DNA from: Bacteroidota bacterium
GTDB taxonomy: Bacteria; Bacteroidota; Ignavibacteria; Kryptoniales; JAKASW01
Reading direction: 5' to 3'
Assembly: GCA_021811615.1 (NCBI GenBank)
Contig: JAJZNW010000031.1
Coordinates: 25,267 to 89,266, forward strand
Length of the DNA: 64,000 bases
Positions 62,621-64,000 of the stretch are shown here, piece after piece (the first letter of the stretch is position 1; each line of letters begins with the position of its first letter). Made by a program: the position numbers and the translations under genes. The notes below the pieces were generated by a model. That model was not told the DNA's origin. It was given only the letters and a program-made list of their open reading frames with translations, and ran no database searches.

Positions 62621-63904
62621 ATGCGTGCAGTTATGACTCTGTTTTGTCTCGTTCAACTCTCCGTTGTTGCATACGGCCAGATTGAACTCTCAGGAATTGG
62701 GAAAACTTACTTTCAAGATTTCAACACGCTCGCGTTAAGTGACACTAGCAATCTCGTGCCGTCAGGATGGGCATTCTATGAGAGCGGTGACAACGCGGAC
62801 ACAACCTACGTTGCCGGTACCGGAAGCGGTAATAAGGGCAATACCTACAGTTTTGGTTTGTCAGGTTCGGCTGATAGGGCTCTCGGCTCCTTGCGGAGCG
62901 GCTCGTTAATACCGGTTTTCGGTGCGAGCTTTCTAAATAAGACCGGTTTCGGAGTCAACTCGCTGAGAATCTCATATGCGGGGGAGCAATGGCGTTGTGG
63001 TACCACTGGCCGCCTGGATAGGCTGGACTTTCAATACAGCACGAACGCGACAAGCCTGACGGATGGGACTTGGATCGATTTCGATCTGCTGGATTTTTCG
63101 AGTCCACGCACTACATCCACTGGTGCTTTGAATGGGAACGATTCTGCAAATAGAGATTCGATTAGTTCGACGATTTCCGGCATAAGTATAGCAGAAGGTT
63201 CGACGTTCTGGATCCGGTGGACTGACTTTGATGCCTCTAATTCCGATGACGGTTTAGCTGTGGACAACTTTTCGCTGACTCCGCTCACCAATGACATACC
63301 GCTTCGTGCTGTGATGCGCAGTACTTCCGCGAAGGTCGAGCCGGGAAAGATCGTACTTACGTTTTCCACTTCGAGCGAGGTCGACATCGCGGGATTCAAT
63401 ATTCTGCGTGCTATTGAAAAGGAAGGGACTTTCGATCTGATCTCCGGTTATCTTTCGAACCCTGCGCTGCGTGCTTGCGGAGAAGACAACTTCGGAGCTG
63501 TATATACTTTCACCGATCTTAAGATCTCGCCCGGACATACATATTATTACAAAATTGAAAGCGTAAGCAAGACAGGGAAGTCGGAACAGGCCGGCGACAT
63601 ACTTTCCGTGTCGGTAGACATGCCGGATGACTTCGTGCTCTCTCAGAATTTTCCAAACCCATTCAATCCGGTGACTGCCATCGAGTACCGGCTCTCCGTT
63701 GCAAGCCGCGTGACGCTGAGAGTTTATGATGCGTCGGGTAGAGAGGTCGCGGTTCTTGTCGATGCTCTGCAGTCGGCGGGGGCTCACAGTGCCGCTTTCG
63801 ACGGAACGGGGTACGCGAGCGGAGTTTATATCTGCAGGCTGGAGTCGGAATCGCCCGACGGGCAGAGGAATTGGGCAGTGAAGAAGATGATGCTCGTGAA
63901 ATGA
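62621..63904 (+). CDS. Secreted protein with T9SS type A sorting domain
   Basis: A 427-residue protein. The signal peptide ends near VAYGQ. The body begins with an ENDO/choice-of-anchor-like region (YFQDFNTLALSD, FWIRWTDFDASNSDDGLAVD), a jelly-roll fold found in surface-exported proteins. A second domain (about residues 225-335) has FSTSSEVDIAGFNILRA, a fibronectin-like linker. The C-terminal sorting domain has FVLSQNFPNPFNPVT, VTLRVYDASGREV and ends VKKMMLVK. GGAGGG lies four bases before the ATG at 62621. Confidence 0.9.
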   Translation: MRAVMTLFCLVQLSVVAYGQIELSGIGKTYFQDFNTLALSDTSNLVPSGWAFYESGDNADTTYVAGTGSGNKGNTYSFGLSGSADRALGSLRSGSLIPVFGASFLNKTGFGVNSLRISYAGEQWRCGTTGRLDRLDFQYSTNATSLTDGTWIDFDLLDFSSPRTTSTGALNGNDSANRDSISSTISGISIAEGSTFWIRWTDFDASNSDDGLAVDNFSLTPLTNDIPLRAVMRSTSAKVEPGKIVLTFSTSSEVDIAGFNILRAIEKEGTFDLISGYLSNPALRACGEDNFGAVYTFTDLKISPGHTYYYKIESVSKTGKSEQAGDILSVSVDMPDDFVLSQNFPNPFNPVTAIEYRLSVASRVTLRVYDASGREVAVLVDALQSAGAHSAAFDGTGYASGVYICRLESESPDGQRNWAVKKMMLVK

Positions 63905-64000
63905 GTGCCAAGGTAAACTGTCTTGTTTCTATTCGGATGAAAAGTTCCGAACACAGTAAGACTCTGCAGCTGTGTAGTGAGGAGTCGGTGTATGGCTGGA

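Overview
The window looks like a chromosomal segment of a heterotrophic bacterium from the Bacteroidota/Ignavibacteriota side of the FCB group. Two secreted proteins (11402-12502 and 62621-63904) end in a type IX secretion C-terminal domain with the NYPNPFNP-type motif common in that group. Other pointers are many Sec-exported proteins and lipoproteins, Reg_prop/Y_Y_Y sensor kinases and HTH_34 regulators. Most of the DNA is fairly G+C rich. I see no tRNA, rRNA, CRISPR array, transposase or prophage gene.

Layout. 1-6023: secreted protein of unknown family, small membrane proteins, a DUF2141 protein, a PLP decarboxylase, a SemiSWEET transporter and a PaiB-like protein. 6261-12502: propeller-type sensor kinase with its NarL-type regulator, an outer-membrane-like protein and a T9SS cargo. 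12602-13450: AraC/methyltransferase fusion. 13702-18835: four co-directional genes (proline dehydrogenase, HOGA-like aldolase, AGXT-like aminotransferase, P5C dehydrogenase) ending in a strong terminator. 19045-22320: xylB, xylA, a solitary Phd/YefM-type antitoxin and a diverged second copy of the xylA 3' end. 22439-27836 (minus strand, low G+C): a compact peptide-export cluster. 28236-34183: secreted zinc metalloprotease, PIN toxin/antitoxin pair and a second ABC system. 34212-47519: PAS/SpoIIE phosphatase, RNase HI, Lgt, a winged-helix regulon, lipoproteins, DinB and nitrobindin-like proteins. 47633-52887: His-rich metal transporter-like protein, DsrE-like protein, acyl-ACP desaturase, catalase, small winged-helix protein and peroxiredoxin. 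53353-63904: cupin/MFS pair, epimerase, a second SpoIIE phosphatase, aquaporin, GH3 beta-xylosidase-like enzyme and a T9SS cargo.

Two systems stand out. First, 13702-18835 has the gene set of the animal hydroxyproline route (PRODH2, ALDH4A1, HOGA1, AGXT); only the 4-hydroxyglutamate transaminase is missing. The aldolase has HOGA-like rather than DapA-like active-site motifs, and the dehydrogenase has Leu where proline-specific enzymes have a gatekeeper Tyr. Second, 22439-27836 encodes a 99-residue precursor with both a Sec-like signal and a double-glycine leader, a membrane-anchored stand-alone C39 peptidase, a TlpA-like thiol oxidoreductase, a MauE/DoxX-like redox membrane protein, an ABC transporter with split permease, and two tiny ORFs sharing a 14-residue N-terminus. 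I read it as a bacteriocin-like system in which leader cleavage and disulfide formation take place outside the cytoplasm.

The window also carries several families of dispersed hairpin repeats. Five long ones (120-147 bp) occur, three of them in the three gaps of the hydroxyproline-type cluster. A shared operator, GACTTTG-N4-GCAAAGTACTTTA, precedes both the HTH_34 regulator operon and the next gene.
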